Source: Candidatus Nitrosopelagicus brevis (GTDB lineage Archaea > Thermoproteota > Nitrososphaeria > Nitrososphaerales > Nitrosopumilaceae). Taken from it: DNA of 64,000 nt. Below the pieces are notes generated by a model. The model was not told the DNA's origin and did no database searches. It saw only the letters and a list, made by a program, of their open reading frames with translations. Position numbers and translations under genes: made by a program. The stretch lies in NCBI RefSeq assembly GCF_000812185.1, contig NZ_CP007026.1:1168129-1232128 (forward strand), read 5' to 3'. How positions within the stretch are numbered: the stretch's first letter is position 1; every line of letters starts with the position of its first letter. Below are positions 9,364-18,321 of this stretch, in pieces.

Positions 9364-10341
9364 TTATTTGTAACTTGGTTTAACCAAATCAGTAATATCA
9401 GACCAAGATTGTAAAATCTTTTCAAACATATAGATAAGATCAAACAATGCAAGTGAAATTTGTTTTTTATTTTCTAAAGAAGAGCGAATTTTAGAAATTT
9501 TTGCAGAATTGTTTCTTTGTAGTGTAATTGCATTAATTGCAAGGGATCTATCATTAGAAATAAAAGAATCAATTGATTTGGATTGTATTTCAGGCATGTC
9601 TTTTGTGAATCCATGTAATTTTTTTAATTCAGTTTTAGAGAGATTTGATTTAATTAAAGATTCAGCTAGCTCAACAACAGTATCACCAGCTATTTCAAGT
9701 GTATTTGCAGCAATTCTATAATCAAGAATATCAATATTTTCAAGATTAAAAATACCTGCTAATCTAGTATCCATAATGGTACTACGAATTAATCTAACAA
9801 GAAGAAAATATTGTCTGTTTATTTCTGCATCACGATTTGAGATAGTTTCAAGATTTGTTTTATCGCCACTTTCCAAAGAGGATACAACATCAGTAAACAT
9901 TCCAAGTGCAATTGAACTCATTCGTTTTAAGATATTTTGTGGGTTTACAGATGTTTCATCAAGTAAAAATTGAACAGAAATGTTTGTTGCATCTTCATCA
10001 ATAATTTCCATTCCCACCAATCTTCTCATAGAACCACGTACACTTTCTCTATCAGCAATTGAGATAGGGGATTTACTGACAATTTTAATGATATCATAAC
10101 CTAAAAGATATGCGCCGGTAATTGTTGGAACAATACTTTCTCCTTTTGGTAAAGGATATGAAATTTCAATTTCTTTAGAAGGTCTTTTACTTAGTTGGGT
10201 CCTGATAGAAAGATTGTTTTGATTTGTTTCAATCTCAACTTGATTAGTTTTATCCAAATTATTTGCATCAATCCATTCTTTGGGCAATGATACCAAAATG
10301 CTACTTCCAATCTTTTGTAGGCGTCGTGTGAACGTGGTCAA
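9364..10341 (-). CDS. PhoU-domain regulator with N-terminal AbrB/SpoVT domain
   Basis: Residues 3-50 form a SpoVT-AbrB-like swapped-hairpin DNA-binding domain (RRLQKIGSSILVSLPKEWI). Residues of about 110-320 are helical and resemble PhoU. This AbrB-PhoU fusion is a common archaeal architecture thought to link phosphate status to transcription. The start is TTG at 10341, just ahead of the conserved TTFTRRLQKIG. Upstream lies a tandem ATTTATACTA repeat (10341-10360), which may be promoter or operator. No pst transporter is adjacent in this window, so the regulon is unknown. Confidence 0.85.
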   Translation of the reverse strand: MTTFTRRLQKIGSSILVSLPKEWIDANNLDKTNQVEIETNQNNLSIRTQLSKRPSKEIEISYPLPKGESIVPTITGAYLLGYDIIKIVSKSPISIADRESVRGSMRRLVGMEIIDEDATNISVQFLLDETSVNPQNILKRMSSIALGMFTDVVSSLESGDKTNLETISNRDAEINRQYFLLVRLIRSTIMDTRLAGIFNLENIDILDYRIAANTLEIAGDTVVELAESLIKSNLSKTELKKLHGFTKDMPEIQSKSIDSFISNDRSLAINAITLQRNNSAKISKIRSSLENKKQISLALFDLIYMFEKILQSWSDITDLVKPSYK

Positions 10342-10406
10342 TTTATACTAATTTATACTATTTAAGCCAAGTATTAATATTTTCCATCTATGTCGGTTTG
10401 ATCATA
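10342..10406. promoter_or_regulatory. Divergent promoter PhoU regulator / CoA operon
   Basis: The 65-bp gap holds two head-to-tail copies of a 10-bp AT-rich unit (ATTTATACTA at 10341-10350 and 10351-10360). Further along, the TATTAATATTTT stretch (about 10372-10383) lies about 25-30 bp before the pantoate kinase start. The tandem unit sits at the TATA position for the minus-strand PhoU regulator, so it may be a duplicated TATA or an autoregulatory site. Confidence 0.45.
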
Positions 10407-11297
10407 ATGGCGACAGCATTTTGTCCTGCACACATTACAGGTTTTTTCAAGGCAGAATTAGACAAAGAGGATTCCAAGCAGTTAGGTTCTCTTGGGGCAG
10501 GATTTTCTATACAAAAAGGCGTCAAAACTACAGTTTCAGTTAGAGAGAAAACAAAACATGACATTTCAAATTTCTCAATCAAAGTGAATGGTTTTGAATC
10601 AGGAGATATGCGTGTATCAGAATTAGTACTTAGTAAATTTCCTATAGATAAAAAATTCATTGATGTAACACATGAAATTGATGTTCCCGTAGGATATGGG
10701 TTTGGATGTAGTGCGGCAGTTGCGTTATCATTATCTATTGCATTAAATGATGCGTTAGGATGTAAACTATCTAAAATTCAAGTGGCACAAATTGCACACG
10801 ATGTTGAAATAGATTGTAAAACAGGATTAGGAGATGTTTTGGCATCATATCATGGAGGATTTGAAATTAGAGTGAAACCTGGTGCACCAGGTATTGGTGA
10901 AGTAAAGAAAATGAATTCGATGGACAAGCATGATGTTATAATAATTTGTTTTAATCCAATTTCAACAAAAAAATTTCTTAAAGAAAAAATTTCATCAATT
11001 AACGGTTTAGGAGGAAAGATGGTGAAAAAACTAATTGAAAGTAATGACACTGAAGAATTTCAGGATATGTCAGTAAAATTTGCAAAATATGTTAACGTTA
11101 TAACGCCAAAAATGAATCAGGTAATCAATCTTTTACATAAAAATGGAATAAAATGTGGTGTTGCGTTATTTGGTGAAACAATTTTTTCATTAGTAACAAA
11201 AGATGAAAAAAATAAAGTAAAAGAAATTCTCAAACAATTTGATGATGGATTAATAATTACATCAAAAATTGACAATTCTGGTGCCAGATTACAATAA
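10407..11297 (+). CDS. Pantoate kinase (archaeal CoA pathway)
   Basis: This is an archaeal GHMP-family kinase that phosphorylates pantoate to 4-phosphopantoate, replacing part of the bacterial PanC/CoaA route. The 296-aa protein opens ATAFCPAHITGFFKA and has the GHMP ATP-binding motif PVGYGFGCSAAVALSLS, then GLGDVLASYHGGFEIR. I chose ATG 10407, immediately before the conserved segment; a TTG at 10398 is possible. The next gene is phosphopantothenate synthetase and two further CoA genes follow, so context confirms the assignment over homoserine or mevalonate kinase. Confidence 0.93.
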   Translation: MATAFCPAHITGFFKAELDKEDSKQLGSLGAGFSIQKGVKTTVSVREKTKHDISNFSIKVNGFESGDMRVSELVLSKFPIDKKFIDVTHEIDVPVGYGFGCSAAVALSLSIALNDALGCKLSKIQVAQIAHDVEIDCKTGLGDVLASYHGGFEIRVKPGAPGIGEVKKMNSMDKHDVIIICFNPISTKKFLKEKISSINGLGGKMVKKLIESNDTEEFQDMSVKFAKYVNVITPKMNQVINLLHKNGIKCGVALFGETIFSLVTKDEKNKVKEILKQFDDGLIITSKIDNSGARLQ

Positions 11298-11305
11298 ATT
11301 TTTTG

Positions 11306-12046
11306 ATGCATATGAATATTCCAAAGTCTCATCCTCGATATCTATCTCTTCAAACTAGAGAAAAATTGGTTAATGGTTTTGTTAATAATTTAGTAGCAAA
11401 AGAAGGATTGTTAGCTCATGGGAGAGGTGAAGCATTTGATTATCTTATTGGTGAAAAAACTACAAAATCTGCAAAAAATGCCATCAAGGCTGCAGCATAC
11501 ATGTTGAATCAGGCACAGAATTCTGTAATTTCTGTTAATGGTAATTTTGCTGCACTTTGTCCAAAAGAAATTATACAATTAGCAAAAACAACAAACTCAA
11601 AGATAGAAGTAAATTTGTTTTATTCAAGTGAAAAACGAAAAAAAGCAATTTCAAAAATTTTGAAAAAATCAGGTGCAAAACAGGTTTTAGGAATGGACAA
11701 AAAACAATCTGCCAAACTAAAAGGAATAGACAGTGCTAGAAGAATTGTTGATAAGAATGGAATTTTTTCTGCAGATGTAGTCTTGGTTCCATTAGAAGAT
11801 GGAGATAGAACAATTGCTCTAAAAAAGGCAAAAAAGAAGGTCATAACCTTCGATCTAAACCCTCTGTCTAGAACAGCCCAAACCGCAGATGTCACGATTG
11901 TAGATAATGTCACTAGATCCATGAAACTACTTGTTTCTGAATCAAAAAAATCTGGAAGAAAGGTTACATTTGATAACAAAAAAAATCTAAAATCGTCAAT
12001 TTTAGAAATTCGTAAAAATCTAGAAAGGAGAGCAAAAAATGCCTAA
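11306..12046 (+). CDS. 4-phosphopantoate--beta-alanine ligase (phosphopantothenate synthetase)
   Basis: This enzyme joins 4-phosphopantoate and beta-alanine using ATP, the second archaeal-specific step of CoA synthesis. The protein of about 246 aa begins IPKSHPRYLSLQTREKLV and has the HGRGEAFDYLIGE segment and the FDLNPLSRTAQTADVTIVDN segment typical of the COG1701 family. Two ATGs (11306 and 11312) are possible starts. It lies 8 bp after pantoate kinase and overlaps panB by 8 bp. Confidence 0.93.
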   Translation: MHMNIPKSHPRYLSLQTREKLVNGFVNNLVAKEGLLAHGRGEAFDYLIGEKTTKSAKNAIKAAAYMLNQAQNSVISVNGNFAALCPKEIIQLAKTTNSKIEVNLFYSSEKRKKAISKILKKSGAKQVLGMDKKQSAKLKGIDSARRIVDKNGIFSADVVLVPLEDGDRTIALKKAKKKVITFDLNPLSRTAQTADVTIVDNVTRSMKLLVSESKKSGRKVTFDNKKNLKSSILEIRKNLERRAKNA

Positions 12047-12854
12047 CACAGTTAATGATATTATTCAGATGAAATCTAGAGAAAAAATTACTGTCTTAAC
12101 AGGATATGATTCAACTATGGCAACATTATGTGATAAGGTTGATGTAATTCTGGTCGGAGACAGTGCTGGAATGGTAATGCTAGGTTATGATGATACTCGA
12201 GATGTGACAATGGATGATATGATACGTTTCACAACAGCTGTAAAAAATGCAAAAACTGATTCATTAATTGTTGCAGATCTTCCAATTAATTCCTATGAAA
12301 ACGAGGATTCTGCTATTACTAATTCAAAAAGACTTGTACAAGCAGGTGCACATGCAGTAAAACTTGAAGGTGGAAAAGAGATTGAAAAAATTATCAAGGC
12401 TGTAGTTGATTCAGGAATTCCAGTTATGGGACATTTAGGATTACTACCACAGACTGCAGAAAAATATTCTGTTCAAGCAAAGAAGAGTAGTGATGCAGTA
12501 AATTTGTTAGAAGATGCTAGAATTTTAGAAAAAGCAGGAGTGTTCAGTATTGTTTTTGAGATGGTTACCAGAGATGTTGCAAAAATTATTACAGAAAGTG
12601 TGAAAGTCCCAACAATTGGTATTGGTTCAGGCAAAAATTGCGATGGCCAAGTATTGGTTGTTCATGATATGTTAGGAATGTTTGAAAAAATAAAGCCAAA
12701 ATTTGCAAAAAGATATCTAAATTTATCAGAGGATATTAGAAATGCAATAAACTCATACGTAAAAGATGTAAAAGAAGAGAAATTTCCTGAAGAAGAACAT
12801 ACGTTTTCTATGGAAAAAGAAGAGTTAGAAAAGTTGGAGAAAGAGATTGGTTAA
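12039..12854 (+). CDS. panB: 3-methyl-2-oxobutanoate hydroxymethyltransferase PanB
   Basis: PanB makes ketopantoate from 2-oxoisovalerate and methylene-tetrahydropterin. The 271-aa protein has LTGYDSTMA, the metal-binding VGDSAGMVMLGYDDT, DLPINSY and GHLGLLPQTA motifs, all diagnostic. An AGGAG ribosome-binding site (12025-12030) lies inside the end of the previous gene, about 8 bases before the ATG. Its 3' end overlaps coaBC by 8 bp. Clustering with the archaeal kinase and synthetase forms a pathway operon. A ketopantoate reductase gene is not in the window. Confidence 0.96.
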   Translation: MPNTVNDIIQMKSREKITVLTGYDSTMATLCDKVDVILVGDSAGMVMLGYDDTRDVTMDDMIRFTTAVKNAKTDSLIVADLPINSYENEDSAITNSKRLVQAGAHAVKLEGGKEIEKIIKAVVDSGIPVMGHLGLLPQTAEKYSVQAKKSSDAVNLLEDARILEKAGVFSIVFEMVTRDVAKIITESVKVPTIGIGSGKNCDGQVLVVHDMLGMFEKIKPKFAKRYLNLSEDIRNAINSYVKDVKEEKFPEEEHTFSMEKEELEKLEKEIG

Positions 12855-14079
12855 AAAATTACCACACCCATCACTTGACATAGTTGATAGCCACGGTACA
12901 GAACTTGCTGGAAAAAATATAGTTCTATGTGTTGCAGGTTCAGTTGCAGCATACAAGTCAATTGAACTTGCAAGATTATTGATGAGACATGGGGGAAATG
13001 TCAAATGTGTAATGTCAAATGCAAGTACAAAATTAATCAAGCCTGATTATATGAAATGGGCTACAGGAAATAATGTAATTACAAAATTAACTGGAGATAT
13101 GGAGCACATTGAATTAGCCGATTACAAAAGATCTGATTTACTAATTGTATATCCATCAACTGCAAACACCTTAGGAAAACTAGCAACAGGAATTGATGAT
13201 ACACCAATTTCTACAGTCCTTACTGTTGCATTTGGCTCAAAAATTCCAATAATTATGGGGTTAGCAATGCATCGTTCTATGTATGAAAATGCCGCAGTCA
13301 AGAAAAACATGAATTTCTTAAGAAAAAAGATAGATTTTGTATCACCACAAATGATTGAAGGAAAAGCAAAAGCCCCAGAACCTGAAGATGTTCTATTATT
13401 TGTTTTAAAGAAATTTGGTGGATCAGAAAAATTGCGTGGTAAGAAAATTCTGATGACAGCAGGACCAACTGTAGAAAAAATAGATTCTGTTCGCGTAATA
13501 ACAAATCAAAGTTCTGGAAAAACAGGTACCTTGTTGGCATCAGAATTAATTTCTGCAGGAGCCAAAGTTACTCTGGTATATGGCCCAGGAACAAGTGAAC
13601 CACCAAAAGGTGCAAAGATAATTCGAGTTAATTCAGTTGATGAAATGAATAAAGCGGTAAAAGAGGCTCTAAAGAAAAAATTTGATATTGCAATAATGAC
13701 AGCTGCTGCATCAGATTATGTAGTCAAAAATGCTATTTCAAGTAAGATAAAAAGTGACAAAAAGGAAATTAATGTGAAACTAGTAAAAGCACCAAAAATT
13801 ATTGACATTATCAAGAATAAACAAAAGGAGATTTTCCTTGTTGGTTTCAAGGCTGAAACTGATATTTCTAAAAAAGAATTAGTTAGTCGTGCAAAAAAGA
13901 AATTAAAAGACTCTAAAGCAGATATGATAGTTGCAAACGATATTGGTCGTAACTATAACAAAGATCCAAATTATAATGAGATAATTATTGTTGACTCTAA
14001 AAGTACAACAAAAATTCCAAGAACTAAAAAAGAAAGACTTTCAAAAATAATTTGTAAAAACATTGAAAAAAGAATCTAA
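12847..14079 (+). CDS. coaBC: Bifunctional CoaBC (PPC decarboxylase / phosphopantothenate-Cys ligase)
   Basis: This enzyme adds cysteine to 4'-phosphopantothenate (CoaB part) and decarboxylates the product (CoaC flavoprotein part) to give phosphopantetheine. Residues 20-190 are the CoaC domain, with VAGSVAAYKSIELARLL, the MEHIELADY active-site His and VYPSTANTLGKLATG. From about residue 200 comes CoaB (KKILMTAGPTVEKIDSVRV, NQSSGKTG, AAASDY). The start is TTG 12847, supported by a GGAG site 7 bases upstream inside panB. It overlaps the following methyltransferase by 17 bp. Confidence 0.95.
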   Translation: MVKKLPHPSLDIVDSHGTELAGKNIVLCVAGSVAAYKSIELARLLMRHGGNVKCVMSNASTKLIKPDYMKWATGNNVITKLTGDMEHIELADYKRSDLLIVYPSTANTLGKLATGIDDTPISTVLTVAFGSKIPIIMGLAMHRSMYENAAVKKNMNFLRKKIDFVSPQMIEGKAKAPEPEDVLLFVLKKFGGSEKLRGKKILMTAGPTVEKIDSVRVITNQSSGKTGTLLASELISAGAKVTLVYGPGTSEPPKGAKIIRVNSVDEMNKAVKEALKKKFDIAIMTAAASDYVVKNAISSKIKSDKKEINVKLVKAPKIIDIIKNKQKEIFLVGFKAETDISKKELVSRAKKKLKDSKADMIVANDIGRNYNKDPNYNEIIIVDSKSTTKIPRTKKERLSKIICKNIEKRI

Positions 14080-14905
14080 AGGTACAAAATACAAACAACG
14101 TACCATTTCAGTTTGGAATGAGGTTGCACCGTTTTATCATAAACGATGGGCAAAAAATGAAGTCGGGCCATTTGGTGTAACAAAAAAATTATTAGAACTA
14201 TCAAAAATTAAAAAAAGTGATACAGTTTTAGATCTTGCATGTGGTACAGGACTTGTTACAAAAAAACTGATTAGAAAAGTTGGAAGTAAAGGTCAGATTT
14301 ATGCAATAGATTCATCAGAATCTGCACTTAAAATAGCAAAAAAATGGACAGGGGATGCTAAAAATTTACATTTCATCAGAGCAGATGCAGAGAAAGTTCA
14401 ATTTGAGACAAAATTTGATGCAATAACATGTCAGTATGCATTGTTTTTTTTCCCTAACGAGCAAAAAGTTCTGAAAAATATGAAAAAATTATTGAAAAAA
14501 GACGGTACAATCACACTTGCAGTTCATGGGAAATATAATGTTCCATACTTTGATTGTATTTTAGAATCAGTAAAGAAATTCATCCCAGATTACTTACCAA
14601 AATATCCAGAGATGGATAGATTTGGTACAAAAGAAACATTTGCAGATGCAATCAAAAAAGCAGGATTTAAGAAAATTGTTGTGAAGAAGTTTGTTTTCAA
14701 ATATAGTCCAGGCACATTTTCAGACTATTGGAATAATTACAAAAAACATCTGTCAAAACCTCTAAGAGAAAAGTTCGATTCCTTAACAAAATTTCAAAAA
14801 GCCAATCTTAGAGAAATGATCAAAGACAAAACGCTCGAGTATACCAAAAAAAATGGAAAAATTGCATTCCCATGGGAAGTACTAGTTCTAACAGCCAAAA
14901 ATTAG
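14063..14905 (+). CDS. Class I SAM-dependent methyltransferase (UbiE-like)
   Basis: The 280-aa protein has the Rossmann motif I VLDLACGTGLVTKKL, an acidic ribose-binding strand (IYAIDSSESALKIA), and FDAITCQYALFFFPN as motif IV. It looks most like UbiE/COQ5-type small-molecule methyltransferases, but the substrate cannot be read from sequence. The TTG start at 14063 lies inside the end of coaBC (17-bp overlap), so it is the fifth gene of the CoA operon. A quinone, pterin or CoA-related substrate is conceivable; none is shown. Confidence 0.85.
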   Translation: MKKESKGTKYKQRTISVWNEVAPFYHKRWAKNEVGPFGVTKKLLELSKIKKSDTVLDLACGTGLVTKKLIRKVGSKGQIYAIDSSESALKIAKKWTGDAKNLHFIRADAEKVQFETKFDAITCQYALFFFPNEQKVLKNMKKLLKKDGTITLAVHGKYNVPYFDCILESVKKFIPDYLPKYPEMDRFGTKETFADAIKKAGFKKIVVKKFVFKYSPGTFSDYWNNYKKHLSKPLREKFDSLTKFQKANLREMIKDKTLEYTKKNGKIAFPWEVLVLTAKN

Positions 14906-14947
14906 CAGACATCAGACATAAATTCAGATTAAGAATGCATTTAGAGT

Positions 14948-16015
14948 GTGAAAGTTAGAAGAAAACGACTTTTGAAACACTGTAAAGAAATTACAGGTTG
15001 TGATATGATAGTTGCATTAGAACCTGAAAATCTATTTTACATGACCGGATTTTGGGGAGAGGCAATTGGAATTTTAGAAAAGAACGGAAAGACCACAATT
15101 ATTGCACCAGAATTAGAAGTTGGACGAGCTAAAGAAGAAGGAGTTGATTGTGAAGTGATTCAATCTGATCGTGGTATGAGTTCTTTGTTAACATTAAAGA
15201 AATTTCTAAAAGGAAAGGTCTGTACAGATTGCCAGAATTATCCTGTAATGCAATCACTGAAAAAATCATTTCCAAAAATAAAAAGTTCAATTGAGCCATT
15301 CAATAAATCAAGAGAAGTAAAAGATGATGCTGAAATTAAAATTCTAAAAAAAGCATCTAAGATAATCGATGAAATGTTTGGGATTTGTCAGAAGAAGATT
15401 AAAGCTGGACAGAAGGAATCAGAGCTTCAAGCAATTTTAATGTCGTATGCAGTTGAAAATGAAATGTTTGATACTGGTTATCGCTCTACATTAAATCCTT
15501 TAATTATTGCAGGTGGACCAAATGGTGCATTACCACATGCACAAGTAACTAATAGAAAATTTAAAAAAAATGAATTGATTGTTGTTGATTTAACATTACG
15601 CTACAAAGGATATGTTTCAGATGCAACAAGAACATTTGCAATAGGAAAAATATCTAATGAAGAAAAAAATGTTTATGAGATTGTTAAAGAGTCACAAAAA
15701 GCGGGACTGAAAGCGGTAAAACCAAAAATTGATTGTAAAAAAGTTGATAATGCATGTAGAGAAATTATTGATGAATCAGGTTATGGAAAATATTTCATTC
15801 ATTCAACAGGACATGGAATAGGATTGGATGTACATGAATTACCAACAATTGGACCACGTAGTTCTACAAAGTTAGAGAAGAACATGGCAATTACTGTTGA
15901 ACCAGGCATTTACATTCCAAAAAAGTTTGGTGTACGAATTGAAGATTCATTAGTTGTGACACAAAAAAATCCAATCTTACTACACAAATTTACAAAAGAA
16001 CTTCTAACACTTTAG
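14948..16015 (+). CDS. M24 metallopeptidase, Xaa-Pro dipeptidase/aminopeptidase type
   Basis: The 355-aa protein has the two-domain layout of prolidase-type enzymes: a creatinase-like N-terminal domain (residues 1-125) and the pita-bread catalytic domain. The five metal ligands can be seen: Asp in VVDLTLRYKG, Asp in SDATRTF, His in STGHGIGLDVHE, Glu in TVEPGIY and Glu in RIEDSLVV. It should remove residues N-terminal to proline. The start is GTG 14948; the ATG slightly upstream runs into a stop in its frame. A short gap follows the methyltransferase. Confidence 0.92.
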   Translation: MKVRRKRLLKHCKEITGCDMIVALEPENLFYMTGFWGEAIGILEKNGKTTIIAPELEVGRAKEEGVDCEVIQSDRGMSSLLTLKKFLKGKVCTDCQNYPVMQSLKKSFPKIKSSIEPFNKSREVKDDAEIKILKKASKIIDEMFGICQKKIKAGQKESELQAILMSYAVENEMFDTGYRSTLNPLIIAGGPNGALPHAQVTNRKFKKNELIVVDLTLRYKGYVSDATRTFAIGKISNEEKNVYEIVKESQKAGLKAVKPKIDCKKVDNACREIIDESGYGKYFIHSTGHGIGLDVHELPTIGPRSSTKLEKNMAITVEPGIYIPKKFGVRIEDSLVVTQKNPILLHKFTKELLTL

Positions 16016-16040
16016 ACATTATTATTCAGGGTAATTACGC

Positions 16041-16065
16041 ACAAAAAATTTTGTCAATTTTTTTT
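16041..16065 (+). terminator. Possible terminator after M24 peptidase
   Basis: A short inverted repeat (ACAAAA-AA-TTTTGT, 16041-16054) is followed by an eight-T run (16058-16065) between the peptidase and sepF. Archaeal termination depends mainly on the T-run; the hairpin has too small a loop to be strong. Confidence 0.35.
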
Positions 16066-16108
16066 AAGATCAAAAGAGTTTATGAAGGTGTAGATCGCCA
16101 GTAAGCTC

Positions 16109-16387
16109 ATGCAAAAGCAAGAAAATACAACTTACTTGAAAGCAATTACTATTCGTGATCCAAGCGATTTGCATTCAATTAAAGAGGATATCAAAAAAGG
16201 CATGGTGTTAATTTTGAGAGTTACACCATTAGCACAAAAAGATGTTGAAAAATTACGCAAAGTTGTTGAAGAACTCTATGTTATTGCACGCAATGCAGAA
16301 GCAGACATTGCAAGATTAGGAGAAGAAAGAATTATTGTGACTCCACCAAATGTAAAAATTTGGAAACCAGATTATGATTTAAAATAA
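16109..16387 (+). CDS. sepF: SepF-like cell division protein
   Basis: The 92-aa protein matches the SepF core: YLKAITIRDPSDLHSIKEDI, then KKGMVLILRVTPLAQKD, and a C-terminal GEERIIVTPPNVKIW strand. In archaea with FtsZ, SepF anchors FtsZ filaments to the membrane; related organisms also have the Cdv (ESCRT-III-like) division system. The protein lacks the obvious N-terminal amphipathic helix of bacterial SepF, although residues 1-8 are short and polar. A TATA-like TTTATG about 28 bp upstream supports the ATG. Its 3' end overlaps the convergent fttA gene by 9 bp. Confidence 0.87.
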   Translation: MQKQENTTYLKAITIRDPSDLHSIKEDIKKGMVLILRVTPLAQKDVEKLRKVVEELYVIARNAEADIARLGEERIIVTPPNVKIWKPDYDLK

Positions 16388-18316
16388 TTTTATTGCTTCT
16401 TGAACTTGTGGATAATGAGTTGTTACTCTATACATTCTATTAATTGCTGATGAGAGGTTTTGTGATTTTCTTCTTTCTCCGTGGTTAACTAAAACTCTAC
16501 GAAGTTTTGGTCTTAATCTTTGTACATATGACATTAATTGGTTGTAGTCACTGTGACCACTAAATCCTTCAAGTTTTTCTGTACCACAGTTAATTGTAAC
16601 AACTTCCACTTTGCCATCTCTACCCATGATAGTTACTTGTCTTGCACCATCCATGACTCTTCTTCCTAAAGTTCCATTAACCTGATAAGAAACAAAGAGA
16701 ATTTTGTTTTTTGGGTTTGGCGCAAAGTTTCTGAAATATTCTAAGACTGGACCACCTTCAAGCATACCAGATGTAGCAATAACAATGCAAGGAGTATCTT
16801 CTCTTAACGGTTCATCTCTTCCATCTGCGTGTTCGATATTTGTGAAATATTCAGAATCAAATGGATTATCATCAGTTTCTAGAATTTTTTGTTTTAATGA
16901 TCTTTCAAGATATTCAGGATGTGCCTCATGTATTGCGGTTGCTTCTTGAATCATTCCTTCCATGAAAACAGGAGATTCTATTAACTGACCAGATTTCATG
17001 TACTTGTCAATAACCATCATTAGTTCTTGTGCACGACCTACTGCTGGAATTGGAATGAGAACTTTGCCACCACCTTTGAGAATTTCATTTACAGATTTGA
17101 TAAATGCACCTTCAACTTCTTCCCTTGTAGGCTGGATGTCTTCTTTTGCACCGTATGTACTTTCTACCAGTAAGGTTTCTACACGTGGGAATCTTGTATC
17201 AGCACTTTCTAAAAGCATACTTTTTCCATATTTGATATCACCAGAGTAAACAAAATTATGATCACCATTACCAATGTGGAAATGACATGATGCAGAACCT
17301 AAAATATGACCAGCATTTGCCAATACAAGTTTGATATCAGGAGAAATATCAGTTACAGTTCCATATGACAAACCAATAGTTTGTTTCATAATTTGATGAA
17401 CATCTCTTTCAGCATACATTGGGGTACGCCCCTGTGCACCTGCAACCTTGATTGCATCTAATTGAATTAAGTTCATCATAGGAAGAGTAGGTTCTGTACA
17501 GTAGATTGGTCCTCTGTACCCATATTTTGTTAAAACAGGTAGAAATCCCGTATGATCTAGGTGTGCATGTCCAATAACAATAGCATCTAACTCATCTAAT
17601 GAAATATTGGCCCAATCCAAACGAGGGTATGCTTCAGATGGAGTTCGAGCACCCGGATTAACACCGCAATCAATCAAAACTTTGCTATCTGGCGTAGTCA
17701 ATAACATACAAGAACGACCAACTTGCCCGAATCCTCCTAATGTTAGCAAGGATACTTCGGATTTTTGAACAAGTCTAGGTCTGAAAATTTCTTCTCCAAC
17801 AGATTTTAGCTGTTTTGCTCTATCTGCTGATGAGATTTTTAATTGATAATTGATTGATTTTATTGTGTTTGATGGCTTTGTAGTTGATTTTCTTATTCTT
17901 AGTCTCCAACCAGTCTGTTCAGTAACTTCAGTATGATTGAACTCCTCAGCATTTCTTTGACATAGCCATGGCCTTTTTACTTCAATTGAAACCTCACCAG
18001 TTGCAGTATCAAAAAATGTAGCTTCTAATCCTGCATCATCTGGAACTAAGGCGTCTAAAATTTTTCTTGCGTCTTCTTCAGATTTTCTAATTTTCTCATC
18101 TGTTCGTATTACAATTCGTTTTTTAATTTGATTTACAAGATTGGAAATTATTTCATTATTTTCCATCAAGAAACGTGGTTTGTCTGTATAAAGAGCAATA
18201 CGAGGTCCTTCATAATCAATTTTTGTGACATTTGCATCTTTGGGTATACTTGTCAGTATGGTAGCCATTATATTCTGACTAGATTGATCTGCTTGCTGCT
18301 GTTGTTTTTTTTGCAA
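16379..18316 (-). CDS. fttA: Transcription termination factor FttA (aCPSF1, beta-CASP nuclease)
   Basis: FttA/aCPSF1 is the archaeal homologue of CPSF73. It cleaves nascent RNA and terminates transcription. The 645-aa protein has two N-terminal KH domains (to about residue 150), then a metallo-beta-lactamase core with the HAHLDHTGFLP motif, GSASCHFHIG and SGDIKYG. A beta-CASP domain follows, with SGMLEGGPVLEYF and a C-terminal HSD/LVNHGE. The start is TTG 18316, five bases after psmB stops; an ATG at 18268 is a possible alternative, which would remove a Gln-rich leader. Linkage with a proteasome beta gene is also seen in other archaea. Confidence 0.95.
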   Translation of the reverse strand: MQKKQQQQADQSSQNIMATILTSIPKDANVTKIDYEGPRIALYTDKPRFLMENNEIISNLVNQIKKRIVIRTDEKIRKSEEDARKILDALVPDDAGLEATFFDTATGEVSIEVKRPWLCQRNAEEFNHTEVTEQTGWRLRIRKSTTKPSNTIKSINYQLKISSADRAKQLKSVGEEIFRPRLVQKSEVSLLTLGGFGQVGRSCMLLTTPDSKVLIDCGVNPGARTPSEAYPRLDWANISLDELDAIVIGHAHLDHTGFLPVLTKYGYRGPIYCTEPTLPMMNLIQLDAIKVAGAQGRTPMYAERDVHQIMKQTIGLSYGTVTDISPDIKLVLANAGHILGSASCHFHIGNGDHNFVYSGDIKYGKSMLLESADTRFPRVETLLVESTYGAKEDIQPTREEVEGAFIKSVNEILKGGGKVLIPIPAVGRAQELMMVIDKYMKSGQLIESPVFMEGMIQEATAIHEAHPEYLERSLKQKILETDDNPFDSEYFTNIEHADGRDEPLREDTPCIVIATSGMLEGGPVLEYFRNFAPNPKNKILFVSYQVNGTLGRRVMDGARQVTIMGRDGKVEVVTINCGTEKLEGFSGHSDYNQLMSYVQRLRPKLRRVLVNHGERRKSQNLSSAINRMYRVTTHYPQVQEAIKLF

Positions 18317-18321
18317 TTATT

